Positions 34,740-43,628 of a DNA stretch of 64,000 nucleotides are shown piece after piece. How positions within the stretch are numbered: the stretch's first letter is position 1; each line of letters opens with the position of its first letter. Location of the stretch: positions 155,236 through 219,235 of the forward strand of contig NZ_BMJE01000006.1 in NCBI RefSeq assembly GCF_014642915.1, written 5' to 3'. The notes under the pieces are model-generated. The model worked only from the letters and a program-made list of their open reading frames with translations. It searched no databases and was not told the origin of the DNA. The position numbers and the translations under genes are program-made. The stretch comes from Flavobacterium suaedae. Its GTDB lineage: Bacteria > Bacteroidota > Bacteroidia > Flavobacteriales > Flavobacteriaceae.

Positions 34740-36098
34740 ATGAAAAATAAAGAACTATACACCAAATACGACCTCCTACTTCCCTCAAAATTTGACGGAG
34801 GCTATTTGATTATTGCTCTTTATGAAAAAATTAAAAACCGTGAAATAGAGGAATACTTCACTCAAAATGAGATTAACGAAATTTTAGTAGATATAAAAGT
34901 TGAATTTAATCTGGATTCAATTCGTCCATGGACTAATATTAAAGATAACCTTTTCCATTACTTCCTGCGAAGTCATCCCGATGAGCCGTGGAAATATTAC
35001 CTGACAGACTACGCTAAAAATGTAGTGGATTTAATGGTAAGTAAATTAGAAAATCCATATAAGAATCATCCACTCAAAAAAAGTGTGCAAGCCTCATTTA
35101 CCATACTGCATGGTGAAATCAATACTATTGAAGAGCTTGAAAGAAAATTTGGGAGAATATTTATACAAGGCTCAAAGAAAATAATTACAGATCATTTAGA
35201 AGCGTTGGAAGATGAATTGCGTGAAGCATATCAAAAACTAAACGATATTCTTCGAAAAGAGGACCAGCAAAGTGCAACTATTTTGGTTAGAGAGTTTACT
35301 GTTATATTTAGAAAGTTTGGAGAAAGAGCGGAAGATATCACAGAAGCTATTATTTCCAAAGACAAGTTTCTTGATGACTTACTAAATGTCGTGGATGAAT
35401 TCTATAGAAGGATGGAAGATGATGGCAAATTTGATATCAACAATTTACAGAAAAGTAAAAATGACTGGGTAAAGGCTCAGGAAATATATATGGATATCAG
35501 AGATTTTTTCAATTCGGTAGACCAAAAAGTACATATTATCCGTAGACAAATCAATCACGCAAGTGAAAAACTAACAGAGTTACAGGAACAGTTTTCTGCC
35601 AGAGCATTTTTTAGATTACAAATAAAAAAGCTACATCGGATAGTCTTAGAAAGTTCTCAATACACTAGTGAGGGAGTCAAGTTTAGTAACAATTTTCCAC
35701 TAAAACAATTGGTACATGAGCCTGTCCGAATGCTGTACCCAAGATATTATGAGTCTGAGCCTCCCAAACCTAATATCATCGTGAACGTTGAGGTTGATGA
35801 AACGTATGAACGTAGTGAAAAGCAGAAAATAGCAAAAGAAATTAACCGTCAACAAATCATCAATCAATGGGTTGATAAAGCCAAAGATATTCTAGAAAAT
35901 AATGGTCAGTTGTCTATAGCTGAACTTATGAATAGTATCGTGGATGAAGAAAAAGACTTGTCTATCGCTTATCAGGTAGCATCCCTTATGACAGCTTACA
36001 CTTCGGAGAGTAATGAAGTGTTTATCGATGTAGAGCAAAAAATCATTTCCTTATCACAACAAAACCTATCCTTATGGAAAACGAAAATCATGAAATAA
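34740..36098 (+). CDS. jetA: Wadjet protein JetA (MukF-like kleisin)
   Basis: A 452-aa protein, mostly helical, with a winged-helix-like N-terminus (residues 1-100), long coiled-coil helices (residues 120-300), and a C-terminal winged-helix-like segment (residues 370-440). Kleisins of this group bridge the SMC heads. The assignment rests on its place as first of four overlapping genes with JetC and JetD signatures downstream. It overlaps jetB by 25 bp. The subtype may be II or III rather than I. Confidence 0.8.
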   Translation: MKNKELYTKYDLLLPSKFDGGYLIIALYEKIKNREIEEYFTQNEINEILVDIKVEFNLDSIRPWTNIKDNLFHYFLRSHPDEPWKYYLTDYAKNVVDLMVSKLENPYKNHPLKKSVQASFTILHGEINTIEELERKFGRIFIQGSKKIITDHLEALEDELREAYQKLNDILRKEDQQSATILVREFTVIFRKFGERAEDITEAIISKDKFLDDLLNVVDEFYRRMEDDGKFDINNLQKSKNDWVKAQEIYMDIRDFFNSVDQKVHIIRRQINHASEKLTELQEQFSARAFFRLQIKKLHRIVLESSQYTSEGVKFSNNFPLKQLVHEPVRMLYPRYYESEPPKPNIIVNVEVDETYERSEKQKIAKEINRQQIINQWVDKAKDILENNGQLSIAELMNSIVDEEKDLSIAYQVASLMTAYTSESNEVFIDVEQKIISLSQQNLSLWKTKIMK

Positions 36099-36748
36099 AC
36101 GATTATACTTTTCTATCAGAAGAAAGTGTAGAAAAGCATTTTGCAGACATCAATATTCTGTTGTTATCAGGAAAACATATTGATCACAAGTATTATTTGG
36201 AATATACCGTACTGGAAAGCTATGAATCACATTGGAGAAATTTTTACAGCAGATTATACAAGCTTAATCTTGTTGCTGATATCTCTGATAGAAGTAGATA
36301 CTATTATCTCGATTTTACAGAAAATGGGAAAGGAAAATTAAGTGATGCAAGCCGCAATAAAGAGATAACGGAATTACAAACATTGATTGGATTAACACTT
36401 TTGGATATGTATTACCAGAAGTACTTTGATGAGGAAAAGATCATTTACTGGAACGACATTAAAATACAAATTCTAGAGAGTGACCATCAGGAAGCATATA
36501 AAAGGATTTTATTCAATGATATAAGGGATTCTTATGATGAAAAAGAATGGAGTACTGTAGAAAACAAATTTGGTAAGACGATAGACAGTTTTGATAAATT
36601 AGGCTGGGTACAAAAGCAATCCGGACGGAATGAAGAATTAGTCTTTGAAATAAGACCAGCCATTCACCGTTTAGCCAAATTGTATCCGGAGGAGCTTCAG
36701 AATTTTGAGTCATTTAGCCAACAACTTAAAAATGATGAAGTGCTATGA
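36074..36748 (+). CDS. jetB: Wadjet protein JetB (MukE-like)
   Basis: A 224-aa acidic protein consistent with tandem winged-helix MukE-type folds (YLEYTVLESYESHWRNFYSR, then a strand pair YYYLDFTENGKGK). The KITE-type subunit binds the kleisin and DNA. Overlap of 25 bp with jetA and 4 bp (ATGA at 36745-36748) with jetC shows tightly coupled translation, which implies fixed stoichiometry. The JetB call is positional plus size. Confidence 0.8.
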   Translation: MENENHEINDYTFLSEESVEKHFADINILLLSGKHIDHKYYLEYTVLESYESHWRNFYSRLYKLNLVADISDRSRYYYLDFTENGKGKLSDASRNKEITELQTLIGLTLLDMYYQKYFDEEKIIYWNDIKIQILESDHQEAYKRILFNDIRDSYDEKEWSTVENKFGKTIDSFDKLGWVQKQSGRNEELVFEIRPAIHRLAKLYPEELQNFESFSQQLKNDEVL

Positions 36749-39700
36749 GTTATCCTAGAATTTACTCCATATCTACCGTCGGTATTCTGAAACACTATAT
36801 ACATGACTACCTCTTTCATCCAACAAGAACAGATTTTGTTGGTGCAAACGGTGTTGGAAAATCCATTATTGCCGATTTACTTCAAATGATTTTTGTCTAT
36901 GATAAAGACCTTATCAAATTTGGCACTGATGGAGTAAAGAAAGAAGAACGACAAATCAATACACTTCCGTATAAAACTAAATGTGCTTATTGTTTCTTGA
37001 ATATTGAGATAAACCCAGGTAAATTTATAACCATCGGAATACAGTTAAACAGTCTGAAAGGCAAGCGAATCGTACCTTTTGTTATTACGAAACAGGCGGA
37101 TATAAACTTGAAAATACATGAATTGACGCTTGAAAAGGAAGAGCTGATTTTCGCTAAAAACTTATTAAAAGAAAAAGAGAATGGACATAAAGAAATAGTA
37201 GATATACAGGATTTAGCATTATTTCTTTATGAAAAGCATGGACTTCGATTGAATTTCTTTAGTAATAATGAAAGTGTTAGTACATATTATAAATTTCTTT
37301 ATGATAAAAACATATTACCTCTCAATCTTAGCCAAGGTAAAAACTTAAAAGCTTTTGCTAAGGTAATACAGTCCTTTTCAAAAGCTAAAACACTAAATTT
37401 AAGCGGTAATCAGGCTTCCAGAAACTTAAAAGAATTTCTCTTTGAAGAATCTGATGAAGACATTCTTACCAACTTTCAAAAAGAGCAATCCGAACTGGAA
37501 AAGATATTAAGAGAATATGAAAGCCTGAATAAAGACATTCAAAATTTATCCGATAAACAAAAAAGATTAACCAATTTAAGAGAGTTGGAGCTGTCTCACA
37601 AAGTAAGATTTAAATCTTTTAAAGAAGCTGAATTGCAAAACGTCTATATAGAATTAAAAAAACTACAGGATAGAGAATCGGCAGGAAAAGCACTGATAAC
37701 GAAACAAGAAACTGAATTTACCGAACTAAAAACGGCTATTGAAACTCTCCCAGCTGAAGAAGAAATAATAAAAAAGAGTTACGAGAAAGCGGATGAAAAT
37801 TTTAATATGTTTAACCGATATCAAGACTTATCTAACAGTATAGAAAGGTTGGGTAGAGAAGTCGATGAACTTAAAATGTTTATCCGTCCTGAAGTAGATG
37901 ATAGTTGGAAGAATGAGATACAAAGAATTGATATTTTAAGTAGAAACAATGAGGACATTAAAAATGAAATCACTTTTGCACGACCTTATTTAGAAAAATA
38001 CATAACACTTGAAAAAATTGTCCAAACCCGAAAAGAACAATCGGATATTCTAGATGAATTAAAATCATCCTTAAAAAATGATAAGGCAACCAAAGAAAAA
38101 CTATTAGCATTACTGCGGAACAATGATGAAAAAGGTCTTTTACATTGGTATATCAAAAACTTGCCAGCGTTAAATGATGAGCAATTACATGCTATTTTGT
38201 ATTACGCCACCATACCTGTTTCTGAAATTGATAACCCAGACAATTCATCTCAGTATATCAATCCTGATGAGCTGGTTAATAATTTTAAAACTATCCCATC
38301 TAAAGAAGGTCTTTGGTTAAAACTGGGGGCATTAAACCAATTTATACAGTTTAATACAGATGCAACGCTACTGGGAGACAAAGCAAATCTGGAACAATCT
38401 GTACAACAGTTAATTCAAAAATGGAACAGAGAAATCAGCTCAATAAATACCAAACTGGAAGCATTTGAGAATATAGTAGATGGAAAGCCTTACAATGTAA
38501 CCTTATTTGACTCTTTTTTTGATGTTTCTATCGCTGCATTTAGCAATATTGAAAAATTAAAAAATGCTGTAGCCTGTATTTTACAGATTGATGAAAAGAC
38601 CTCTCAATTGCAATCACAAAAGAAAGAAGAAGAAGAAGAACTATTGCAAATTAAAGATAAATTTAAGGTTGAATATGATGAGCCAGATGTAGTAAAAAAG
38701 GTGTTGCTGAAGGTTCGTAAAGAATGTGACCAAAAGAGAGTTCAGTTTTATCAAGAACAAGGAGCAAAACAAACAATGTTCGAAACTTTGGAAAGTAAAA
38801 TAAAGCGTGATAAACAAGACTTGCAGATAATTATTGACAATCTGACTACGAAGGAAACAGAATTCACTACGCTCAATAGTACTTATTACGAGTATTTCCA
38901 AGAGAATGTAACAGACTTTCCTTTAACATTTAAAAATACCGAGGAATTGGAGCGTGCCTCTAATGATTTCTGGGATGAATATAAAACAGTATTTATCGGC
39001 ATTTCGAATTCATTTGAAGAAACGAGTGATGAGAAGAATCCGGCAGTACAATTAACGATTAAAGACAAGGATTTTTCATTCAGGGTTTTGGAAGAAGCAT
39101 TATTAGGGAATAAAATCAAATCTACTGATGATATCACTACTGCTTTAGACGAAGCTAATCAAACCCGAACAACCATAGCCAATGGTATCAGGGACAATAT
39201 GATTAAGATATTTAGTAGAACTACTGAGCGATACGAAAAATATGATGATCAGGTGAAAAGAATAAATGCATTCTTTGTTGATCGAAAGATTAGTAACAAG
39301 TTTTATTTCAAACTCGATTTTGATAGGAATAAAGAACTAAAGATAGATTATATCAAGCAGATAGCTTATGAGGTTCGTAATACAGCTACAAAAGGAGAAT
39401 TACAGTTTGGACAATCTATAGTAGATTTTATCGAAGATTTTTTTAGGAAACAAGCAAAAATCAGAAACAAAGTTCCCATTGATAAATTACTAAATCCCAA
39501 AACATACTTTGAACTGTCCGCTAAGCTCACGGATCAGTTTGGAACAGAAGTTCCTGGTAGTACCGGAGAATCTTATTCAGCTATTGCGCTACTGGGGATA
39601 GCAAGACTCTCTGCTGTACAAAAGGAAAAGCGTAATGGTTTAAGATTTATTATTTTAGAAGAATTGGGAAGTCTTGATAATACCAATTTTAATACTTTTC

Positions 39701-39900
39701 CTGCAATTGCAGAGGAATTCCAATATCAGATAATAACAATGGCTCCTCATACATTCAATATCGGATTGTCTGATGAATGGTATGCCCACCACTTGATTAA
39801 AGGAAAAGAGGATGACAATATCAACTATTGCCCTTCAGCTTCCTATTTTAAAACAAAAGACAATAACGAAGATTTGAATATCTATATAAACAGAATGTAA
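36745..39900 (+). CDS. jetC: Wadjet protein JetC (SMC-like ATPase)
   Basis: A 1051-aa SMC-type ATPase. Walker A is GANGVGKS (residues 33-40). Residues 200-880 are coiled coil with a hinge-like break around 450-560. The C-terminal head holds the signature region PGSTGESYSA (937-946) and Walker B IILEELGSLD (E972-E973). In Wadjet, the complex extrudes DNA loops to recognise closed circular molecules before the nuclease JetD cuts. The head residues are intact, so activity is expected. It ends 1 bp before jetD. Confidence 0.92.
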   Translation: MSYPRIYSISTVGILKHYIHDYLFHPTRTDFVGANGVGKSIIADLLQMIFVYDKDLIKFGTDGVKKEERQINTLPYKTKCAYCFLNIEINPGKFITIGIQLNSLKGKRIVPFVITKQADINLKIHELTLEKEELIFAKNLLKEKENGHKEIVDIQDLALFLYEKHGLRLNFFSNNESVSTYYKFLYDKNILPLNLSQGKNLKAFAKVIQSFSKAKTLNLSGNQASRNLKEFLFEESDEDILTNFQKEQSELEKILREYESLNKDIQNLSDKQKRLTNLRELELSHKVRFKSFKEAELQNVYIELKKLQDRESAGKALITKQETEFTELKTAIETLPAEEEIIKKSYEKADENFNMFNRYQDLSNSIERLGREVDELKMFIRPEVDDSWKNEIQRIDILSRNNEDIKNEITFARPYLEKYITLEKIVQTRKEQSDILDELKSSLKNDKATKEKLLALLRNNDEKGLLHWYIKNLPALNDEQLHAILYYATIPVSEIDNPDNSSQYINPDELVNNFKTIPSKEGLWLKLGALNQFIQFNTDATLLGDKANLEQSVQQLIQKWNREISSINTKLEAFENIVDGKPYNVTLFDSFFDVSIAAFSNIEKLKNAVACILQIDEKTSQLQSQKKEEEEELLQIKDKFKVEYDEPDVVKKVLLKVRKECDQKRVQFYQEQGAKQTMFETLESKIKRDKQDLQIIIDNLTTKETEFTTLNSTYYEYFQENVTDFPLTFKNTEELERASNDFWDEYKTVFIGISNSFEETSDEKNPAVQLTIKDKDFSFRVLEEALLGNKIKSTDDITTALDEANQTRTTIANGIRDNMIKIFSRTTERYEKYDDQVKRINAFFVDRKISNKFYFKLDFDRNKELKIDYIKQIAYEVRNTATKGELQFGQSIVDFIEDFFRKQAKIRNKVPIDKLLNPKTYFELSAKLTDQFGTEVPGSTGESYSAIALLGIARLSAVQKEKRNGLRFIILEELGSLDNTNFNTFPAIAEEFQYQIITMAPHTFNIGLSDEWYAHHLIKGKEDDNINYCPSASYFKTKDNNEDLNIYINRM

Positions 39901-39901
39901 A

Positions 39902-40828
39902 ATGAATTGGATTGAGTTAAGAGCGTTAAATAATTTATATTCAAACGGTGAGGTGAAGATAAATGATACTTTAGCGAAAAGTGGTGAAATTAATTACCTT
40001 ATTAATTCTCTCAGAATACTTGACAGAACACATAATAAGCTTTTTGTTTTAGAGGGTTTTGCTGAGATATATGAAAAAGATTATTTGGAGGAATATCACC
40101 GCTATGAAGCTTTTTTATCAGATAATAAATTATTAAAACCTCAGCTTCGATTTGAAGAATCTGATATTCAAATCCTAATTGGGATAAAAGAGGATATGGA
40201 CAATGGCAATTTAGAGCCATTGAGGGAACAGATTATAAAGAATGAAGCTACTGTTAGAATTGTATCCCTTATGTTTTTCAAAAATGAAAAGTATTTGATA
40301 GGAAAAGACGCTTTAATCAATGCTGTGAAATTACTTTTGGATATTGATGAATTAGCTGATGATAAAGATCTACAATACAAATATGTATTGGAGTGTGTCA
40401 ATCCGAAGTGCATTGTACTATGTGAAAATATCGATTTTTTAAAGCGTCCTACGTTAGCCAGAGCTAATAACATAGAACTCTGGTATGCTGGTGGTAAAAA
40501 TGTAAACAAATTGGATTTTGTCGATACAAGGGGACTTACTATTTACTATTCTTGTGATTGGGATTATGATGGTCTATATATAATTTATCCATTAGTAAAG
40601 GAAAAAATACCAGATATTCGACTACTTACTCCCAATGCTATTCCAAAAGGAATTATAGAAACAGAGCATAATAGTAAATGGGAGAACATTAAGGATAGAA
40701 ATATAGATTATCTGTTAACTCCTAAGCAAATAAGTGTTTTGGAGGAGCTTGTGGTTAATAACCAATGGGTTATAGAAGAATCTAATAATCTAATTGATAT
40801 GCTGAAGACTCGAAAATCTATATTCTAA
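39902..40828 (+). CDS. jetD: Wadjet nuclease JetD (TOPRIM)
   Basis: A 308-aa protein. The C-terminal half carries a topoisomerase VI-A-type TOPRIM: IVLCENIDFL (E175) and YSCDWDYDG (D219, D221, D223) as metal-binding residues. The N-terminal half is helical and would bind JetC or DNA. JetD cleaves plasmid DNA in the activated complex. At 308 aa it is shorter than the 380-400 aa JetD of type I systems, in keeping with another subtype. Catalytic residues are intact. Confidence 0.88.
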   Translation: MNWIELRALNNLYSNGEVKINDTLAKSGEINYLINSLRILDRTHNKLFVLEGFAEIYEKDYLEEYHRYEAFLSDNKLLKPQLRFEESDIQILIGIKEDMDNGNLEPLREQIIKNEATVRIVSLMFFKNEKYLIGKDALINAVKLLLDIDELADDKDLQYKYVLECVNPKCIVLCENIDFLKRPTLARANNIELWYAGGKNVNKLDFVDTRGLTIYYSCDWDYDGLYIIYPLVKEKIPDIRLLTPNAIPKGIIETEHNSKWENIKDRNIDYLLTPKQISVLEELVVNNQWVIEESNNLIDMLKTRKSIF

Positions 40829-40940
40829 CTCATATGTAGAATAGTAAAATATACTAAGAAGTAAGTGATTTATTGATTTTTTAAAAAAAGTTGAGCCTAC
40901 CCTACCATATTTTGAGTAGGATAAAAAAGTTCTTAATAAA

Positions 40941-40948
40941 TAGCTTTG
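40941..40948 (+). promoter_or_regulatory. -7 box TAGCTTTG for the AlbA_2-HATPase gene
   Basis: It matches TAnnTTTG exactly and lies 25 bp before the ATG at 40973. A TTG codon within it (40946) opens the longest ORF, but overlapping the promoter argues for the ATG start. A separate promoter means this gene need not be part of the Wadjet transcript. Confidence 0.6.
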
Positions 40949-40972
40949 TATTTGACAAAATGCAGAGCGAAA

Positions 40973-42340
40973 ATGGAGCGAGGAGAAACTCAGAATGTAG
41001 AATATAAACAGGCTTGGAGAGATGAATATTTGAAATGGATTTGTGGATTTGCCAATGCAAAAGGCGGGTATATTTACATTGGCATTGATGACAATGGAAA
41101 TATTACCGGTGTAGATAATTATAAAAAGCTGATGGAAGACATTCCAAACAAGTCTGTTAACCATTTAGGACTTGTGGTTGATGTGAATCTGCATGCGGAT
41201 GAAGGAAAAAACTATCTTGAAATTATTGTTCCGATTAGTAATGTACCAATTGCTTATCATGGAGTTTATCATTATCGGAGCGGAAGCACCAAACAAGAAC
41301 TTAAAGGAATTGCATTGCAAAACCTGTTACTCAATAAAATGGGAAAGAAATGGGAGGATATGGCTGTTGAAGGAATAACATTTTCTGACCTTAATGATGA
41401 GAGCATCCAAACATTTATTATCAAGGCGATTGAGAAAGATCGTATTCCCCCAAATACCCTAAACATTGGCAAAGAAACACTATTCAAAAATCTCGGCCTT
41501 CTTACAGAACATGGGCAGCTAACAAATGCCGCCGTTTTATTATTTGGGAAAAATCTAATCAAGGTATCAGTAACAGCAAGTTTCAAGATTGGACGATTTG
41601 GAAAATCCAGCCATGATCTTTTGTTTCAAGACATCGTTGAAACTAATATTTTTGAGATGGCTGATAAAGTAATCGAAATCCTTAAAACCAAATATTTGGT
41701 TAGACCTATTTCTTATAAAGGATTGGAACGAATGGAACCTTTGGAATATCCGGAAACAGCCTTAAGGGAAGCGATTTTAAATGCTATTATTCATAAAGAT
41801 TATTCCAGTACTTATACCTTTCTTAGAGTGTATAATGATCGATTACATTTATGGAATCCGGGAACTTTGCCAGAGGAATTGACAATTGATAAACTAAAAC
41901 AAGAACATTCGTCCTATCCAAGAAATCGAAATATAGCCAATGCTTTTTTCAAAGCTGGTTATATTGAATCCTGGGGACGAGGAATAAACAAAATCATTGA
42001 TGCTTGTAAAGAGGCAGGATTGCCTGAACCGATTATTGAGGAAGATCAAGGTGGGGTAAGTGTTACTTTTCTAAAGGATATTTATACAGAAGAAATTCTG
42101 AAAACATACAATCTTGAATCTCGACATATTAAAGCTTTGTTATTTATAAAAGAGAATGGTCGGATTAATAATAAACAATACCAAGAACTTTTTGAAATCT
42201 CCAAGAGGATGGTGTCTTATGATTTACAAATGCTTGTTGATAGGAATTCTATAACCAAAATAGGTTCTACCGGAAAGGGAACCTACTATGTTCTCCAAAG
42301 GGGCAATAAAGGTGCAAAATCACCTCTAAAGGGGCAATAA
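40973..42340 (+). CDS. AlbA_2-HATPase protein (COG2865, RecG-like family)
   Basis: A 455-aa protein from the ATG at 40973 (MERGETQNVEYKQAW). Residues 8-110 form the Schlafen AlbA_2 domain (VEYKQAW, ICGFANAKGGYIYIGIDDNG). Residues 230-370 carry the HATPase_c_4 type signature (ALREAILNAIIHKDYS) and the GHKL-like loop GYIESWGRGI. Residues 385-450 are a winged helix. Members are often called RecG-like or divergent AAA-4 proteins and are frequent in defence islands as regulators. It repeats both domains of the 1674-aa protein. Confidence 0.85.
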   Translation: MERGETQNVEYKQAWRDEYLKWICGFANAKGGYIYIGIDDNGNITGVDNYKKLMEDIPNKSVNHLGLVVDVNLHADEGKNYLEIIVPISNVPIAYHGVYHYRSGSTKQELKGIALQNLLLNKMGKKWEDMAVEGITFSDLNDESIQTFIIKAIEKDRIPPNTLNIGKETLFKNLGLLTEHGQLTNAAVLLFGKNLIKVSVTASFKIGRFGKSSHDLLFQDIVETNIFEMADKVIEILKTKYLVRPISYKGLERMEPLEYPETALREAILNAIIHKDYSSTYTFLRVYNDRLHLWNPGTLPEELTIDKLKQEHSSYPRNRNIANAFFKAGYIESWGRGINKIIDACKEAGLPEPIIEEDQGGVSVTFLKDIYTEEILKTYNLESRHIKALLFIKENGRINNKQYQELFEISKRMVSYDLQMLVDRNSITKIGSTGKGTYYVLQRGNKGAKSPLKGQ

Positions 42341-42348
42341 AGATGCAA
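42297..42348 (+). repeat. 21-bp tandem repeat at the gene's 3' end
   Basis: AAAGGGGCAATAAAGGTGCAA (approximated in 20 or fewer) occurs at 42297-42317 and with one mismatch at 42328-42348. The 31-bp period is not a multiple of 3, so the second copy is read in a different frame and supplies the stop. The frame of the first copy would continue for about 12 residues (GNKDAIAPKIYV). Confidence 0.55.
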
Positions 42349-42494
42349 TTGCACCAAAAATCTATGTTTAACCATTGGTAAATAAGTGATTTGATTTTTT
42401 TTAAGCAGCTAGTATATCAGCTAAAAGCTTTAAATCTTCTATTAATTGGTTCGAGTTTTGTACCATATCGTTCACAATAGTATAGTAAGAAAAG

Positions 42495-42526
42495 AAAGCT
42501 CAGTTTTTTACTGGGCTTTTTTGTTT
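42495..42526 (+). terminator. Terminator after the AlbA_2-HATPase gene
   Basis: AAAGCTCAG pairs with CTGGGCTTT (one G-U) around a T-rich 7-base loop, followed by TTTGTTTTT. It lies about 155 bp after the stop of the last defence gene and ahead of padR. Confidence 0.75.
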
Positions 42527-42655
42527 TTACATACACTTTAAATTACTTTTTTATAGAGTATTGTTTTATACAAAAAATCTGACCATGAATTATGGAGCAT
42601 TTTCCTAAAACTCTTCAAAGTTTTGGTTTTCAGTTTAAAAATATCTTTTTACATA

Positions 42656-42674
42656 TACATTGTATAACTATGTA
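42656..42674. promoter_or_regulatory. Operator 1 of the PadR cluster
   Basis: TACAT-N9-ATGTA inverted repeat with the core GTATAAC. A near-identical 19-mer (17 of 19 positions) recurs at 43629-43647. It covers the -33 TTG (42660-42662), so binding would block transcription. PadR regulators commonly recognise ATGT-N8-ACAT-like dyads. Confidence 0.7.
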
Positions 42675-42690
42675 TTTTATAATACCTTTG
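42660..42690 (+). promoter_or_regulatory. Promoter of padR
   Basis: TTG at 42660-42662, 20 bp spacer, TACCTTTG at 42683-42690. This matches the Bacteroidota TTG/TAnnTTTG form. The GTG start at 42695 is only 4 bases after the box, so the mRNA may be leaderless or nearly so. Confidence 0.65.
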
Positions 42691-42694
42691 CAAA

Positions 42695-43030
42695 GTGAAT
42701 ATAGGTTTTTTACATAAATGGAAATCTCAGGTAAAGAAAGGAACACTTGCCTTTATTGCCTTGAATGTTTTAAAAGATAATGAATATTATGGTTATGAAT
42801 TGATTGAACAAGTAAAAAAACATACAAAAATAGAGATTGCAGAAGGAACTTTATACCCCTTGTTGAACCGGTTGAAAAAAGAGAATTTAGTTACTTCCAA
42901 ATGGGTAGAACAAGAGTCCGGTATCCCCAGAAAATATTATACACTAACACCTACGGGAGAAGAAACCTTGCTGCAAATGCGAACATTTTGGTTTGATCTG
43001 GAAAAATCTATTAAAAAAATATCAAAATGA
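42695..43030 (+). CDS. PadR-family transcription regulator
   Basis: A 111-aa winged-helix protein: KKGTLAFIALNVLKDNEYYG, then YELIEQVKKHTKIEIAEGTL, YPLLNRLKKENLVTSKW and RKYYTLTPTGEETL, which is the standard PadR signature. The start is GTG (42695); the next in-frame start would cut the N-terminal helix. Autoregulation is expected because the operator overlaps its own promoter. The stop overlaps the next ATG (ATGA at 43027-43030), so it is co-translated with the membrane protein. Confidence 0.9.
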   Translation: MNIGFLHKWKSQVKKGTLAFIALNVLKDNEYYGYELIEQVKKHTKIEIAEGTLYPLLNRLKKENLVTSKWVEQESGIPRKYYTLTPTGEETLLQMRTFWFDLEKSIKKISK

Positions 43031-43623
43031 AACCTATAAAATTTACCCATACAACAGCTCAAAAGATTTATGACGACTATATATCGAGAATTAAACGAGT
43101 CACGGCTCCTTTAAACAAAACAGATAGGGAAGAAATTCTAATGGAATTGAATAGTCATATCTATGAAGGGATGATAGATAAAACCGGTGAAAATGAAATT
43201 GAAAATTTAGTTAATCTAATTGAGAAATTAGGAGCTCCGGAAGAAATTTTAAAGCCTTTGGTTGCTCAAAAAAAACTGGAACAAGCTACAAAAACATTTA
43301 ACCCCACACATATATTTAAAGCCCTGCTCCTGAATATTTCCAATGGGGTGGTTTATGTATTTTTTGCCTTGTTATATTTAACGCTATTTGGTTTTGTATT
43401 TCTAATCATAGAAAAGATAAAAAATCCTGATAATGTTGGTTTATTTTTCAAAAATGGACATTTTCATTTATTGGGGACAAGAAAACCTGATACGTTGCAG
43501 GTACTAGGACTTACTGAAGTTTTGGGGGACTGGTTTATCCCTGTAATGCTACCAAGTATTATTGTACTTTACATCTTAATCACCCTGCTACTCCGACTTA
43601 AACGAAAAAGTAAAAAAATTTGA
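43027..43623 (+). CDS. HAAS-domain membrane protein (DUF1700-like)
   Basis: A 198-aa protein. The first 90 residues form a HAAS-type helical domain (REEILMELNSHIYEGMIDKT, then NLIEKLGAPEEILKPL). Two hydrophobic segments follow (residues 105-127 and 175-192). PadR with a HAAS membrane protein is a frequent operon pair in which the membrane partner senses envelope or ligand state. The 4-bp overlap with padR supports a functional pair. Its target is unknown. Confidence 0.85.
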   Translation: MKPIKFTHTTAQKIYDDYISRIKRVTAPLNKTDREEILMELNSHIYEGMIDKTGENEIENLVNLIEKLGAPEEILKPLVAQKKLEQATKTFNPTHIFKALLLNISNGVVYVFFALLYLTLFGFVFLIIEKIKNPDNVGLFFKNGHFHLLGTRKPDTLQVLGLTEVLGDWFIPVMLPSIIVLYILITLLLRLKRKSKKI

Positions 43624-43628
43624 TTAAT

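Larger units (their letters stand above)
42341..42694. other. Gap between defence cargo and PadR cluster
   Basis: 354 bases. It holds a terminator at 42495-42526, a PadR-type operator and promoter at 42656-42690, and otherwise only AT-rich sequence. No ORF or tRNA is present. It is the likely right boundary of the defence cargo, but no att repeat is recognised. Confidence 0.45.

Noticed and set aside
38641..39137. Minus-strand ORFs inside jetC
   Set aside because: They are fully inside an intact SMC-type gene and consist of low-complexity F/L/N-rich reading of its coiled-coil codons.
40946..40972. TTG start of the AlbA_2-HATPase gene
   Set aside because: It lies inside the TAGCTTTG promoter box and the AlbA_2 domain begins right after the ATG at 40973.
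42448..42464. tRNA T-arm-like string GGTTCGAG and a possible att site
   Set aside because: No acceptor stem, D-arm or anticodon arm can be formed around it, so a tRNA or tRNA fragment is not supported.
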